From positions 310,001-374,000 of the forward strand of contig NZ_BCMJ01000002.1 of the NCBI RefSeq assembly GCF_002583405.1: a DNA stretch of 64,000 nt. The letters are read 5' to 3'. The stretch's first letter is position 1; each line of letters begins with the position of its first letter. Shown here piece after piece: positions 1 through 7,659 of this stretch. This stretch comes from Secundilactobacillus silagincola (GTDB taxonomy: Bacteria; Bacillota; Bacilli; Lactobacillales; Lactobacillaceae). The notes beneath the pieces were generated by a model that saw nothing but the letters and a program-made list of their open reading frames with translations, searched no databases and was not told where the DNA came from. Made by a program: the position numbers and the translations under genes.

Positions 1-26
1 GGGGTTCAAACATGAAGCATCATTAA

Positions 27-60
27 AATAGCGTGGGCCAAATTCATTGGTCTCACGCCA
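27..60 (-). terminator. Terminator after pdxT
   Basis: A GC-rich hairpin (arms around GCGTGGGCCAA and TTGGTCTCACGC) read on the minus strand ends in TATTTTAA, about 30 bases past the pdxT stop. Confidence 0.7.
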
Positions 61-91
61 TTTGTTGTATCTTATTTAGTTCCAGCTGGTT

Positions 92-661
92 CTATTTACC
101 TTCACCCACCACCATCTTCTCAATAAAATACCGATGAAACCGCTCATCTCCAGTCAACTCCGGATGAAACGCGGTCACCAACACATGGTCCTGCTGAGCA
201 GCTACGATTCGACCATTATCCAAAGTTACCAAAGCTTCGGCAGGTTTTTGAACAGCTGACAGGTAAGGGGCACGGATAAATACGCCGTGGTAAGGTTTCG
301 ACCATCCTTTTACCGTTAGTTCAGTTTCAAAACTCTCTCTTTGCCGCCCAAAACCGTTACGTACTACTGTTCCATTTAAGCCGTTCAATAAGTCGGGTTG
401 AGCTAATAACACTAGTCCGGCACAAGTGCCAAATACTGGGAAGCCCTGTTGGACCAGTGTTTTTAACGGTTCGAACATCTGCTCTCGCACTAACAGCTTG
501 CGAATCGTGGTACTTTCACCACCAGGGATGATCAGGCCATCGAGATTTTTCAAGTCTGCTTCGGTTTTAACCGGTCGTGCCGTGACGCCACATGCTGTTA
601 CCATCTTTAAATGTTCACTAACTGCACCTTGAAGTGCTAATACACCGATAACCACACGCAT
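92..661 (-). CDS. pdxT: Pyridoxal 5'-phosphate synthase glutaminase subunit PdxT
   Basis: Class I glutamine amidotransferase that releases ammonia from glutamine and passes it to PdxS in the ribose-5-phosphate-dependent vitamin B6 pathway; cytosolic. Visible motifs are GGES near residue 48, the nucleophile Cys80 in FGTCAG, and His166/Glu168 in AFHPEL, which complete the triad. Length of 189 residues is normal. The ATG at 661 is chosen; a GTG one codon upstream (664) is also possible. The start lies 9 bases past the pdxS stop, so the two genes form one operon with probable translational coupling. Identification is secure. Confidence 0.96.
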   Translation of the reverse strand: MRVVIGVLALQGAVSEHLKMVTACGVTARPVKTEADLKNLDGLIIPGGESTTIRKLLVREQMFEPLKTLVQQGFPVFGTCAGLVLLAQPDLLNGLNGTVVRNGFGRQRESFETELTVKGWSKPYHGVFIRAPYLSAVQKPAEALVTLDNGRIVAAQQDHVLVTAFHPELTGDERFHRYFIEKMVVGEGK

Positions 662-670
662 CACCCCCGT

Positions 671-1555
671 CTAGATTCCGCGATCAGCCATTTTTTGGTC
701 GTCCGTCAAAGTTGAGATATCGATACCCTTCATTGGCTTACCCAGATTTTCGGAGACTTTTGCGATTAATTTCCAATCGGTAGGGTGCGCTGTTGCGGTG
801 ACAATCGCTTTGGCGAATTTTGCGGGATTTTCAGAATGAAAAATACCGGAACCAACGAAGATACCATCGGCGCCTAAGTTCATCATCAGTGCAGCGTCAG
901 CGGGTGTAGCTACACCACCGGCTGCAAAGTTCACAACGGGTAATTTACCTAAATCATGAACTTGTTTGACTAAATCGTAAGGTGCTCGCAAGTCGCGGCT
1001 GATTGACATTAATTGGTCAGGGTTTGCGCCAACCACGTGACTGATTTGTTCGTTAACTTTTTCCATGTGGCGAACGGCTTCGATGATGTTACCGGTACCG
1101 GGTTCACCCTTGGTTCGCAACATCGAAGCACCTTCACCGATTCGGCGGAGTGCTTCGCCTAAATTACGGCAGCCGCATACGAAGGGGATTTTATAGTCAT
1201 TTTTATTAATGTGGTAGTTGTCATCCGCGGGAGTTAAGACTTCACTCTCGTCTATGTAGTCAACACCAATGGCTTCCAGAATTCGCGCTTCAGCGATGTG
1301 GCCGATCCGCACCTTCGCCATGACTGGGATGGTGACGGCATCCATGATAGCCTTGATCATCGCTGGATCAGACATCCGTGCTACACCACCTGCTGCTCGG
1401 ATATCTGAAGGTACCCGCTCCAGCGCCATCACGGCGACGGCACCAGCAGCTTCCGCAACCTTAGCCTGTTCCACGTTAGCGACGTCCATGATGACGCCGC
1501 CTTTTTGCATCTGTGCCATACCTCGTTTAACCGTAGTTGTGCCTGTTTCTGTCAT
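671..1555 (-). CDS. pdxS: Pyridoxal 5'-phosphate synthase lyase subunit PdxS
   Basis: TIM-barrel synthase that makes PLP from ribose 5-phosphate, glyceraldehyde 3-phosphate and ammonia delivered by PdxT. Both catalytic lysines known in the family are at the expected places: Lys81 in MAKVRIGH and Lys149 in [10 protein letters not shown]; Asp24 is in the DVAN motif. The ATG at 1555 is chosen because an AGAGGG ribosome site lies 7 bases upstream; a TTG two codons earlier would overlap that site. The protein is 294 residues, the usual length. It is the first gene of the pdxST operon and is divergent from a MocR-type regulator. Confidence 0.97.
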   Translation of the reverse strand: MTETGTTTVKRGMAQMQKGGVIMDVANVEQAKVAEAAGAVAVMALERVPSDIRAAGGVARMSDPAMIKAIMDAVTIPVMAKVRIGHIAEARILEAIGVDYIDESEVLTPADDNYHINKNDYKIPFVCGCRNLGEALRRIGEGASMLRTKGEPGTGNIIEAVRHMEKVNEQISHVVGANPDQLMSISRDLRAPYDLVKQVHDLGKLPVVNFAAGGVATPADAALMMNLGADGIFVGSGIFHSENPAKFAKAIVTATAHPTDWKLIAKVSENLGKPMKGIDISTLTDDQKMADRGI

Positions 1556-1603
1556 AATCAAGCCCTCTTCTCTAGAAATTAGTTACATACTAGGGCACAG
1601 CGT

Positions 1604-1648
1604 TTATAATAGAAACAACCAATTGGATGGTAAATTACCCATCCAATT
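1604..1648. promoter_or_regulatory. pdxST/pdxR divergent control region with PdxR-type operator
   Basis: A TATAAT box (1605-1610) faces the regulator gene. Just after it is an inverted repeat with 10-base arms, AATTGGATGG (1621-1630) and CCATCCAATT (1639-1648), separated by 8 bases. The dyad lies in the regulator's leader and near the -35 zone expected for pdxS. A role as operator for the adjacent MocR protein is inferred from position. Confidence 0.6.
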
Positions 1649-1668
1649 TAATCAAAGAGGGTGACAAC

Positions 1669-3102
1669 ATGAAGTGGCAACTTCCAGGTGGTTCGCAAGC
1701 GTTATACATCAAAGTGATTACGCTGATTACGGACGCTATTAATAATGGTGATCTGATTCCTGGCCAGCAGTTACCGGCAGAACGGCAATTAGCTCAGATG
1801 CTGTCGGTGAATCGCTCGACCATTCAGCAGGCGTTAAACGAATTGGTCAGCAACGGGCTATTGACCCGCAAACGTGGCAGTGGCACTTGGGTCAGCATGG
1901 ATAAGTGGGGAATCTTAACTGAAAATGTCAATTGGCGAATGTACCTTGCCGCTAATCGATTTGGTGATCCTGAGAGTTATTTGCAGCAATTACGGGAACT
2001 GGAGTCGGATCCGCAAGCAATTAACCTGGCGCACTTTAACATTCCTAATAAAATGGCGTTACCCGTGTCACTCAATCATGTTTCAGCTAAGCAACTGGCT
2101 AAACAGGAAAATCACGTGGACATTAGTGGTGCCGCGGATTTGAAGCAACAGTTAGTTTCCCAATTATCGCCATTATTACAGCATTCATTTAGCGCGAATC
2201 AACTGCTGATTACTTCTGGTGCCCAACAGGCCTTTTACCTGATTACGCAGGGTTTATTATCTTATGGTGACGCCATCGCCATCGAAAAGCCGTCGTACTT
2301 TTACCAACTCACGCTCTTTCAGGTGGCCGGTATTCGGGTTTACGGCATCCCATTGATGGCGGATGGTAGTCTTGATCTAGCGTATCTGCGGCAGGAATAT
2401 TACAAGCACCGGTTCCGTTTCTTGTTCGTTAACCCAAATGGTCAAAATCCAACTGGGCAAATGATGCCGCTGGCTAAGCGAAGAGCGTTGATTAGAACCT
2501 GCCAAACGTTGAAGTTACCCATCGTGGAAGATGATCCCTTTGGCATTACGGATGCAGTATCGGATAATCAGTCGGAACCGCCATTGAAAGCCTTGGACCC
2601 TGATAACGTGCTCTACATTGGCTCATTATCGTCCTTAGTCGGCAATCAAGCACGGATTGGCTGGCTCCTGGCACCATCGTTTATCGTCAATCAGTTGGCA
2701 GATATTCGCCAGCAAATGGAATCTGGCATGAGTATCTTTCCACAAATCATTGCCAGCCAGTTTTTAGCCCAACCGGATCTTCAGCAACAGATTCAGCAGC
2801 AAGCTACCCAGTTGCGAGAAAAACGGCAACTCTTACAGCAAGCGCTAAAGCCATTTGCTGATCGAGATCAGTTAAGCTACCAGTTACCGGCAAATGGGAA
2901 TAGTTTTTGGGTACATCTAAACACGACTCATCCGCTCAGCGTCACTGACTACAACCAGTTTCTGAAGCAGCGGGTACTTGTCAGACCGGACTTTTTATTT
3001 GGTTCACACCAAAATAATCTGCGAGTGGGGTTCGCTAATTTAAGCGCGGAACAAGTACCACAGTTGCAGGAACGGTTACGGTCAATTCTGGCGAGATTGT
3101 AG
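1669..3102 (+). CDS. pdxR: MocR/GntR-type regulator, probable PdxR
   Basis: Transcription regulator with an N-terminal GntR winged helix (about residues 10-75, ending in RKRGSGTWV) fused to an aminotransferase-like fold-type I domain, the MocR architecture. Divergence from pdxST argues for PLP-responsive control of that operon. The aminotransferase signatures NPNGQNPTG and EDDPFG are present. The residue expected to be the PLP-binding lysine is serine (Ser322 in GSLSSLVGNQARIGW, where relatives read GSFSK), so PLP cannot be held as the usual internal aldimine. ATG at 1669 follows an AGAGGGTGAC ribosome site; an upstream in-frame ATG at 1627 lies inside the operator dyad and is unlikely. 477 residues. 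Confidence 0.85.
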   Translation: MKWQLPGGSQALYIKVITLITDAINNGDLIPGQQLPAERQLAQMLSVNRSTIQQALNELVSNGLLTRKRGSGTWVSMDKWGILTENVNWRMYLAANRFGDPESYLQQLRELESDPQAINLAHFNIPNKMALPVSLNHVSAKQLAKQENHVDISGAADLKQQLVSQLSPLLQHSFSANQLLITSGAQQAFYLITQGLLSYGDAIAIEKPSYFYQLTLFQVAGIRVYGIPLMADGSLDLAYLRQEYYKHRFRFLFVNPNGQNPTGQMMPLAKRRALIRTCQTLKLPIVEDDPFGITDAVSDNQSEPPLKALDPDNVLYIGSLSSLVGNQARIGWLLAPSFIVNQLADIRQQMESGMSIFPQIIASQFLAQPDLQQQIQQQATQLREKRQLLQQALKPFADRDQLSYQLPANGNSFWVHLNTTHPLSVTDYNQFLKQRVLVRPDFLFGSHQNNLRVGFANLSAEQVPQLQERLRSILARL

Positions 3103-3118
3103 CATTGTATAGGCACGT

Positions 3119-3158
3119 ATAAAACCCCGAGGATAGCGAGTCCTCGGGGTTTTATAGT
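3119..3158. terminator. Bidirectional terminator
   Basis: Perfect 13-base arms (AAAACCCCGAGGA at 3121 and its complement ending at 3153) around a 7-base loop, with A and T tracts on both sides. It lies between two convergent genes and can serve both. Confidence 0.93.
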
Positions 3159-3174
3159 TATAATTAGTTAGTTA

Positions 3175-4029
3175 TTAACTACCTTGACCAGTAACACTTA
3201 CATCTTGAGCAACGATTGTAGGTACAGTATTCGAACCACCGGATTGGGTATCATACTCTTCACGACCGCCTAGCACACCTTTGACGGTGACGTAATCGTC
3301 TTTGACGGCTTCAGTGGTATCAGGATAATAGACCGTGAATATTTCATCTGCGTAGTCATCCGTATATACTAATAACTCAGTAGCACTGCCGCTTTCGTTA
3401 GCTTGAAGAACTTGAGCGTTTGTGATGTTGTAGGATTCACCCTTATAATCATCAGATTTAAGCAGTTCACCATATGAGTAATTATTTCCAGCGGCTTCCG
3501 TGGCATCGTAATCGGTAGCAGAAATACCCGCCACGGGCTCATTTGTAAAATCACCGGTGTCCTCGGAGTCTTCAGAATCAGAAGAATCATCGGCATAATC
3601 AGAATCGTCATAGTCAGAAGAATCATCCGTATCATCGCTTGAACTATCAGAACTGCTGTTATTATAAGCCGTTGCAGTTCCAGTAGCGGAGCTAGAATGG
3701 TGATTACCATAAACTGCTAATGCGATGAAAAGGACAGCCAGTGTAGCAAGAATAGCCCATATCCGTTTAGTTTTCCGCTTTGCCTTTTTTGACTTGCGTT
3801 TCTTTTCTGGAGCAGGTAATGATGCTTTTGTTAAGTTATTTGAAGAGGTATCAGTTTTCTCCTGATGATCGCTACTTTGAGGAGCAGATGATTCGACTGA
3901 TTGGTCTTGCTGCTGTTCTGTATTTGAAGCATCGATTTTTACTGGTGGCTGTTTGGCACCACAGTATAAGCAAAATTCGGCTTCATTAGGTAATTCTTTA
4001 CCGCAGTTAATACAATATCTCTTTTCCAC
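3175..4029 (-). CDS. Zinc-ribbon membrane-anchored protein
   Basis: Function unknown. It begins with a zinc ribbon (Cys6-x2-Cys9 and Cys20-x2-Cys23), followed by a polar stretch, a basic run, one membrane segment (about residues 88-107, ILATLAVLFIALAV), a Ser/Asp-rich low-complexity linker, and a C-terminal domain of about 110 residues that resembles small OB-like extracytoplasmic domains found with such zinc ribbons. The predicted topology is ribbon inside, C-terminal domain outside. The start is GTG at 4029 with AAGGGG 8 bases upstream. Monocistronic, ending at the shared terminator. The OB-like assignment is a guess from composition and length. Confidence 0.8.
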   Translation of the reverse strand: MEKRYCINCGKELPNEAEFCLYCGAKQPPVKIDASNTEQQQDQSVESSAPQSSDHQEKTDTSSNNLTKASLPAPEKKRKSKKAKRKTKRIWAILATLAVLFIALAVYGNHHSSSATGTATAYNNSSSDSSSDDTDDSSDYDDSDYADDSSDSEDSEDTGDFTNEPVAGISATDYDATEAAGNNYSYGELLKSDDYKGESYNITNAQVLQANESGSATELLVYTDDYADEIFTVYYPDTTEAVKDDYVTVKGVLGGREEYDTQSGGSNTVPTIVAQDVSVTGQGS

Positions 4030-4532
4030 TATATATTCCCCTTAATGTACAAAAATAAGTGCGTGTAACAAAAATATTTCTCATCTTGTCTTCTATCTTT
4101 GTTAACAGAGGTAGATAGGGTTAGATGAGTGTAAGAATGAAACGAAGTGAAACATTGGTAATGTATGCAGGTGAATCTAAATCAGAATATCCTTATCCTC
4201 TCCATTCCTCTAATGCACGGTAGATCACCCTCTCGAATGTTATCAATCAAATCAGGTAATCGGCAAATAACGTTATTTAAAACACACGAAAACAATTAAT
4301 GAAATCTAAAAATATGATCCAAGTAATAGTGTTGGTGAATTAATTGATGCTCATTAACTATTTTAGTTTCTTATCTTTAAATACGTTCATCGTTAGCGTA
4401 AGTTTTAAGTATATCAAAATTGAAGGTGAATTGGAGTACTTTTTTGCAGACAACAGAAATAGATGGAGAATTGTGATGACTGCTCTTTAAGGTGCATATG
4501 AATTGATATTTCAATGAAGTGTAAATGCTATA
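4030..4532. other. Intergenic stretch without a recognised gene
   Basis: About 500 AT-rich bases. I found no ORF with a ribosome site, no RNA gene and no clear terminator here. Confidence 0.5.
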
Positions 4533-4585
4533 TTGACACGATTTATTAAGTTTACTAGTATTAGCAGTATAAAATACTAGTATTA
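4533..4585 (+). promoter_or_regulatory. Promoter with two tandem palindromic operators
   Basis: TTGACA (4533-4538), a 17-base spacer and TAGTAT (4556-4561) form a near-consensus promoter. TACTAGTATTA occurs at 4553-4563 and again at 4575-4585, 22 bases apart (two helical turns), over the -10 and start region. Each copy is built on a CTAG-centred dyad, the pattern of a repressor binding twice on one DNA face. Confidence 0.7.
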
Positions 4586-4619
4586 TTAGTGTTTAAAAAA
4601 ATCGTTAGGGGATGTTTTT

Positions 4620-5120
4620 ATGGGGAAAACAATGCAACGGTTAATCAAACAGGGACTAATGGCTTTTTTGCTGATGGTGATAACGATCGTGGGTGTGAAT
4701 GCTGTGATGAGTCACGCAACGGTTTCAGCTCAGGCGGCAGTTAAATCCAAAACGTATAAGACTGTGCCCAAGAGTCTCCAGGGAACTTGGTATCATTACG
4801 ACAAAGGGCATGGTTTGTACAAAATTACAGTCAGAAAGAGTTCACTTTCTTATGGTTATAAGAAACAATATACGATGCACAATTTGCTGGTGATTAAATA
4901 CTACGCGAAGCACAAAACCAGTTTTTATAATATCTCCAGCAAGTCAAACATTGGGCCGGGTATTAATTTGTTCTCATACACCATGAAAATCAATGGAAAG
5001 AAGCGGCACGTTCTTGCTGAACCCTCACAGGGTGCTGGAATCAGGCTCTTTGTATATACCAGTTTTAAGACGAGTCATGTTTATACCGCACCAGCATCTT
5101 TGCAAAAACATTTGGCTTGA
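4620..5120 (+). CDS. Secreted protein of unknown function
   Basis: Not recognised. It has a classical signal peptide: positive N-terminus, hydrophobic stretch around residues 13-30 and a probable signal peptidase I site near VSAQA-A. The mature part of about 125 residues is basic and rich in Tyr, Lys and Ser. It starts with a LQGTWYHY motif reminiscent of lipocalin-like beta-barrel entry strands; that comparison is weak. An AGGGGA ribosome site precedes the ATG. Two tandem operator palindromes overlap its promoter. A predicted lipoprotein follows 37 bases later on the same strand, so co-expression is likely. Confidence 0.75.
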   Translation: MGKTMQRLIKQGLMAFLLMVITIVGVNAVMSHATVSAQAAVKSKTYKTVPKSLQGTWYHYDKGHGLYKITVRKSSLSYGYKKQYTMHNLLVIKYYAKHKTSFYNISSKSNIGPGINLFSYTMKINGKKRHVLAEPSQGAGIRLFVYTSFKTSHVYTAPASLQKHLA

Positions 5121-5157
5121 TATTGGGGATTGAAATTAAATTGGGGGGGATTCCACA

Positions 5158-5736
5158 ATGAAAAAAGTAATTTTACCAGTCACACTATTATCGGTGTTTT
5201 TACTTGCTGGCTGCGGCAATCAAAGTGCTAAGAGCGCTAAAAGTTCGGATAGTAGTCAGAAAACAGCCAGCAGTAAAGTTGTCTCAAGCAAGAAGTCGTC
5301 TCAAAAAGTCACGCAATCAAGTCAAAGCAGTAGCAGTACAAGCAGCGTTTCCTCGTCAAGCAGCAGTTCATCTTCACAGGCGGCGAATGATAGTACAATT
5401 GTTAAACAGTTTGTAACGGGTCGAACCTTTACGATTCAGCCTGAACTGTATAATGGTGAGGACGTTAATAAAGCCATGGACGAGCAGAAGGCACCACAGA
5501 ATATCGTTCATGACTATACAGTTTCAGTAACTTTTGATCATCCGTCACAGGCGCTGCTTAAGTATATTTTGGAAGTTCATCCAAGGCATACGCACTATAC
5601 AGTAAATAATGGGATACTCAAAGTTGGCAAGTACAGTATTCCTTATGCTATCAATGGCAAATCTGTGACCTTTTTACCGTGGAAAGCTTCAGATGGTCAG
5701 GGAGGTACAATTACTTATCAGTTTACGAGCAACTGA
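5158..5736 (+). CDS. Lipoprotein with Ser-rich linker
   Basis: Predicted surface lipoprotein of 192 residues. A type II signal peptide ends in the lipobox LLAGC (Cys19), followed by a Ser/Lys/Gln-rich linker of about 60 residues and a C-terminal globular domain of about 110 residues starting near IVKQFVTG. The domain contains no catalytic motif I recognise. A strong GGGGGG ribosome site lies upstream. It probably shares the promoter of the preceding exported protein. Lactobacilli carry many lipoproteins of this plan with unknown roles. Confidence 0.8.
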   Translation: MKKVILPVTLLSVFLLAGCGNQSAKSAKSSDSSQKTASSKVVSSKKSSQKVTQSSQSSSSTSSVSSSSSSSSSQAANDSTIVKQFVTGRTFTIQPELYNGEDVNKAMDEQKAPQNIVHDYTVSVTFDHPSQALLKYILEVHPRHTHYTVNNGILKVGKYSIPYAINGKSVTFLPWKASDGQGGTITYQFTSN

Positions 5737-5754
5737 GTTTGAGAATTTTAAAGA

Positions 5755-5805
5755 AAAATAGCGGCATACATGAACGTGATCGAGTTCATGTATGCCGCTA
5801 TTTGT
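5755..5805. terminator. Terminator between convergent genes
   Basis: A hairpin with about 18-base arms (AATAGCGGCATACATGAAC and its complement). On the minus strand it is followed by TTTTTCTTT, so it mainly terminates the aldo/keto reductase gene. The plus-strand tract is weaker. Confidence 0.85.
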
Positions 5806-5831
5806 CTCATAAGGAGATAATGAAATAAGTT

Positions 5832-6836
5832 CTACTTCTTTTCATCAACCAAAACCGTACCTTCAGGTGGATTCTGATCCAGCGCGCCCACAATAGGGTG
5901 GGGTTGATACGGTGCTTCCAATGCTTTAATGTCATCAGGAGTTAAGGCCACTTGCTGTGCTTCAACGGCCTCCCGTAAATGTTCCGCTTTAGTGGCGCCC
6001 ACGATTGGCGCAGCCACGCCTTTAGCCCACAGCCAAGCTAAAGCGACTTGACTCATGGTAGTGTCGTGCTTTTTAGCAATTTTGGCAACTTGGTCGATAA
6101 TTGGTAAATCAATATCTTCTACGTTATCGTACTTTCCTTTTGCCACTCTATCAGTACGGCTACGTAGAGTATCAGTTGACCAGCCTGTATGACTGAGATG
6201 TCCAGCAGCCAAAGGGCTATATGGCATCAGCGAAGCACCCCATTGCTTGCAGGCAGGAATTAATTCTTTTTCGTCTTCGCGATACAAAAGGTTATAGTGG
6301 TTTTCCATGGTCTGAAATGTTGCCCAGCCGTGATCTTTAGCCTTCTGCTGCATGGCGTTGAACTGTTTGGCGTACATGGCACTAGCACCGATTGCACGAA
6401 CTTTACCGCTGACGACCAGGTCATTTAAAGCACTCATGGTTTCTTCAATGGGCGTGTCATAGTCGAATCGATGAATAATATATAGATCCAGATAGTCCGT
6501 ACCCAACCGTTTCAAGCTCCCGTCAATTTCACGTTCAATGGCTTTGCGACTGAGGCGGCCAGGGTTGAAGTAGACTTTTGATGCGATGACCACTTTATCC
6601 CGGGTAACATTTTGACCTAAGGCTTGTCCTAAATACGTTTCGCTGGTGCCTTTAGAATAAGCATTGGCTGTATCAAAGAAGTTAATCCCTAAATCTAGTG
6701 CTGTCTTGACCATCTGAGTGGTTTGATCAGCATTCAATGTCCAATCGTGCATGGTGCCGGGTTGACCGAAACTCATGGCGCCAACGCAAAGCTTGGAGAT
6801 TTCGATATCCGTATTGCCTAGTTGAGTTTGTTTCAT
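5832..6836 (-). CDS. Aldo/keto reductase
   Basis: NADPH-dependent oxidoreductase of the aldo/keto reductase superfamily, cytosolic, reducing aldehydes or ketones; substrate not deducible. The family tetrad is visible: Asp and Tyr in FFDTANAYSKG, Lys in VVIASKVY and His in YIIHRFD. The C-terminal cofactor region includes PIVGATKAEHLREA. The start is ATG 6836 (MKQTQLGNTDIEIS), with AAGGAG upstream; an earlier in-frame start would add about 47 residues of hydrophobic sequence unlike the family. Length of 334 residues is typical. Monocistronic, next to the phenolic acid decarboxylase gene but separated from it by a terminator. Confidence 0.92.
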   Translation of the reverse strand: MKQTQLGNTDIEISKLCVGAMSFGQPGTMHDWTLNADQTTQMVKTALDLGINFFDTANAYSKGTSETYLGQALGQNVTRDKVVIASKVYFNPGRLSRKAIEREIDGSLKRLGTDYLDLYIIHRFDYDTPIEETMSALNDLVVSGKVRAIGASAMYAKQFNAMQQKAKDHGWATFQTMENHYNLLYREDEKELIPACKQWGASLMPYSPLAAGHLSHTGWSTDTLRSRTDRVAKGKYDNVEDIDLPIIDQVAKIAKKHDTTMSQVALAWLWAKGVAAPIVGATKAEHLREAVEAQQVALTPDDIKALEAPYQPHPIVGALDQNPPEGTVLVDEKK

Positions 6837-6933
6837 TATTTTCGTGTACTCCTTTCTAATACAAGTGATTGAATCATCTTTACTTATCAGTAATTGTAGT
6901 CCTTCGAGTGAGCTATAAAGCAAATATAACCAC

Positions 6934-6972
6934 AAAAAAATTGCCGAGAGATTAATCTTTCGACAATTTTTT
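6934..6972 (-). terminator. Terminator after the phenolic acid decarboxylase gene
   Basis: AAAAAATTG...CAATTTTTT arms with an AGATTAATCT centre; on the minus strand a T run follows. It lies 22 bases past the stop of the decarboxylase gene. Confidence 0.85.
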
Positions 6973-6993
6973 ATCATGTTTATTTAAGTTAAA

Positions 6994-7548
6994 TTACCGC
7001 TTGATCATCCGGTAGTTTTCATCATAAAACTTACCATTGCGGATGTCATCGGTCATGCCTTCGTATGGTTCCGCAGCAATGACTTGATCGTTGTTTTGAC
7101 CAGCATCGCCAATGTAAGTGATGTTAGCGAATTCTGGGACAACCATCTTTGGATAAGTTTCGTACTTTTCACGAGATTCTTCCATTAAATCAATGTGTTC
7201 GTTTTGGTAAGTTACGGTGATTTCTGGATGATCCTGAACCCACTTTGGGAAGAAGATGGTGCCGTTTAACTTATGTTCGTTGGGAACAAAGTCCAAAGCA
7301 ACATCAGTCCCGGTTGGTTCCGTCCAGGCAATTTTGTAAATGCCGGCAGTTAACAAGTTGATGTGAGCCTCTTGGTCAGTAACCCAACGACCTGCAACCA
7401 TGCCACCGTGAATCCGGTAGTCAACGGTGTGGTCGTTCTTAGCGTACCATTCGTATTCCCAACCGTTATCGTAAGTGTAAATGAAGTGGGTGCCCAAAAA
7501 GTCATCCAAGGTTTCGAAGTGTTTGTCCATATGATTTAAATTAGCCAT
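6994..7548 (-). CDS. padA: Phenolic acid decarboxylase
   Basis: Cofactor-free cytosolic enzyme that converts hydroxycinnamic acids (p-coumaric, caffeic, ferulic) to vinyl phenols, a detoxification reaction. The family hallmark [13 protein letters not shown] is near residue 24, followed by [14 protein letters not shown] and the Glu-bearing QEAHINLL segment. Length of 184 residues is typical. AGGAGG precedes the ATG. Upstream lies a perfect PadR-type operator, and the repressor gene is divergent on the other side of a TnpB element. In intact loci, PadR represses this gene until a phenolic acid is present. Confidence 0.96.
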   Translation of the reverse strand: MANLNHMDKHFETLDDFLGTHFIYTYDNGWEYEWYAKNDHTVDYRIHGGMVAGRWVTDQEAHINLLTAGIYKIAWTEPTGTDVALDFVPNEHKLNGTIFFPKWVQDHPEITVTYQNEHIDLMEESREKYETYPKMVVPEFANITYIGDAGQNNDQVIAAEPYEGMTDDIRNGKFYDENYRMIKR

Positions 7549-7572
7549 TATAGTTTCCTCCTGTAATTTCGT

Positions 7573-7592
7573 ACATGTAATTAATTACATGT
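7573..7592. promoter_or_regulatory. PadR operator (20-base perfect palindrome)
   Basis: ACATGTAATTAATTACATGT is perfectly self-complementary and has the ATGT-spacer-ACAT form known for PadR operators at phenolic acid decarboxylase genes. It lies 24 bases upstream of the padA start. Confidence 0.85.
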
Positions 7593-7609
7593 TTTAGTTG
7601 ACTTGATTA

Positions 7610-7642
7610 TGGTATACTTATCTCATTCAAACGTCAAGGAGA
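7610..7642 (+). promoter_or_regulatory. Probable original padR promoter and ribosome site, cut off from padR
   Basis: An extended -10 (TG-G-TATACT, 7610-7618) faces away from padA and is followed by AAGGAG (7636-7641). No ORF starts there. The gene expected at this place, padR, now begins at 9172 beyond the TnpB element. A second purine-rich site, AAAAGGAT (7666-7673), is an alternative ribosome-site remnant. Confidence 0.55.
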
Positions 7643-7659
7643 AATAAACAGTAACTGTT

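Noticed and set aside
1269-1664. Plus-strand ORF antisense to pdxS
   Set aside because: It mirrors the codon pattern of pdxS, has no ribosome site and crosses the divergent promoter region.
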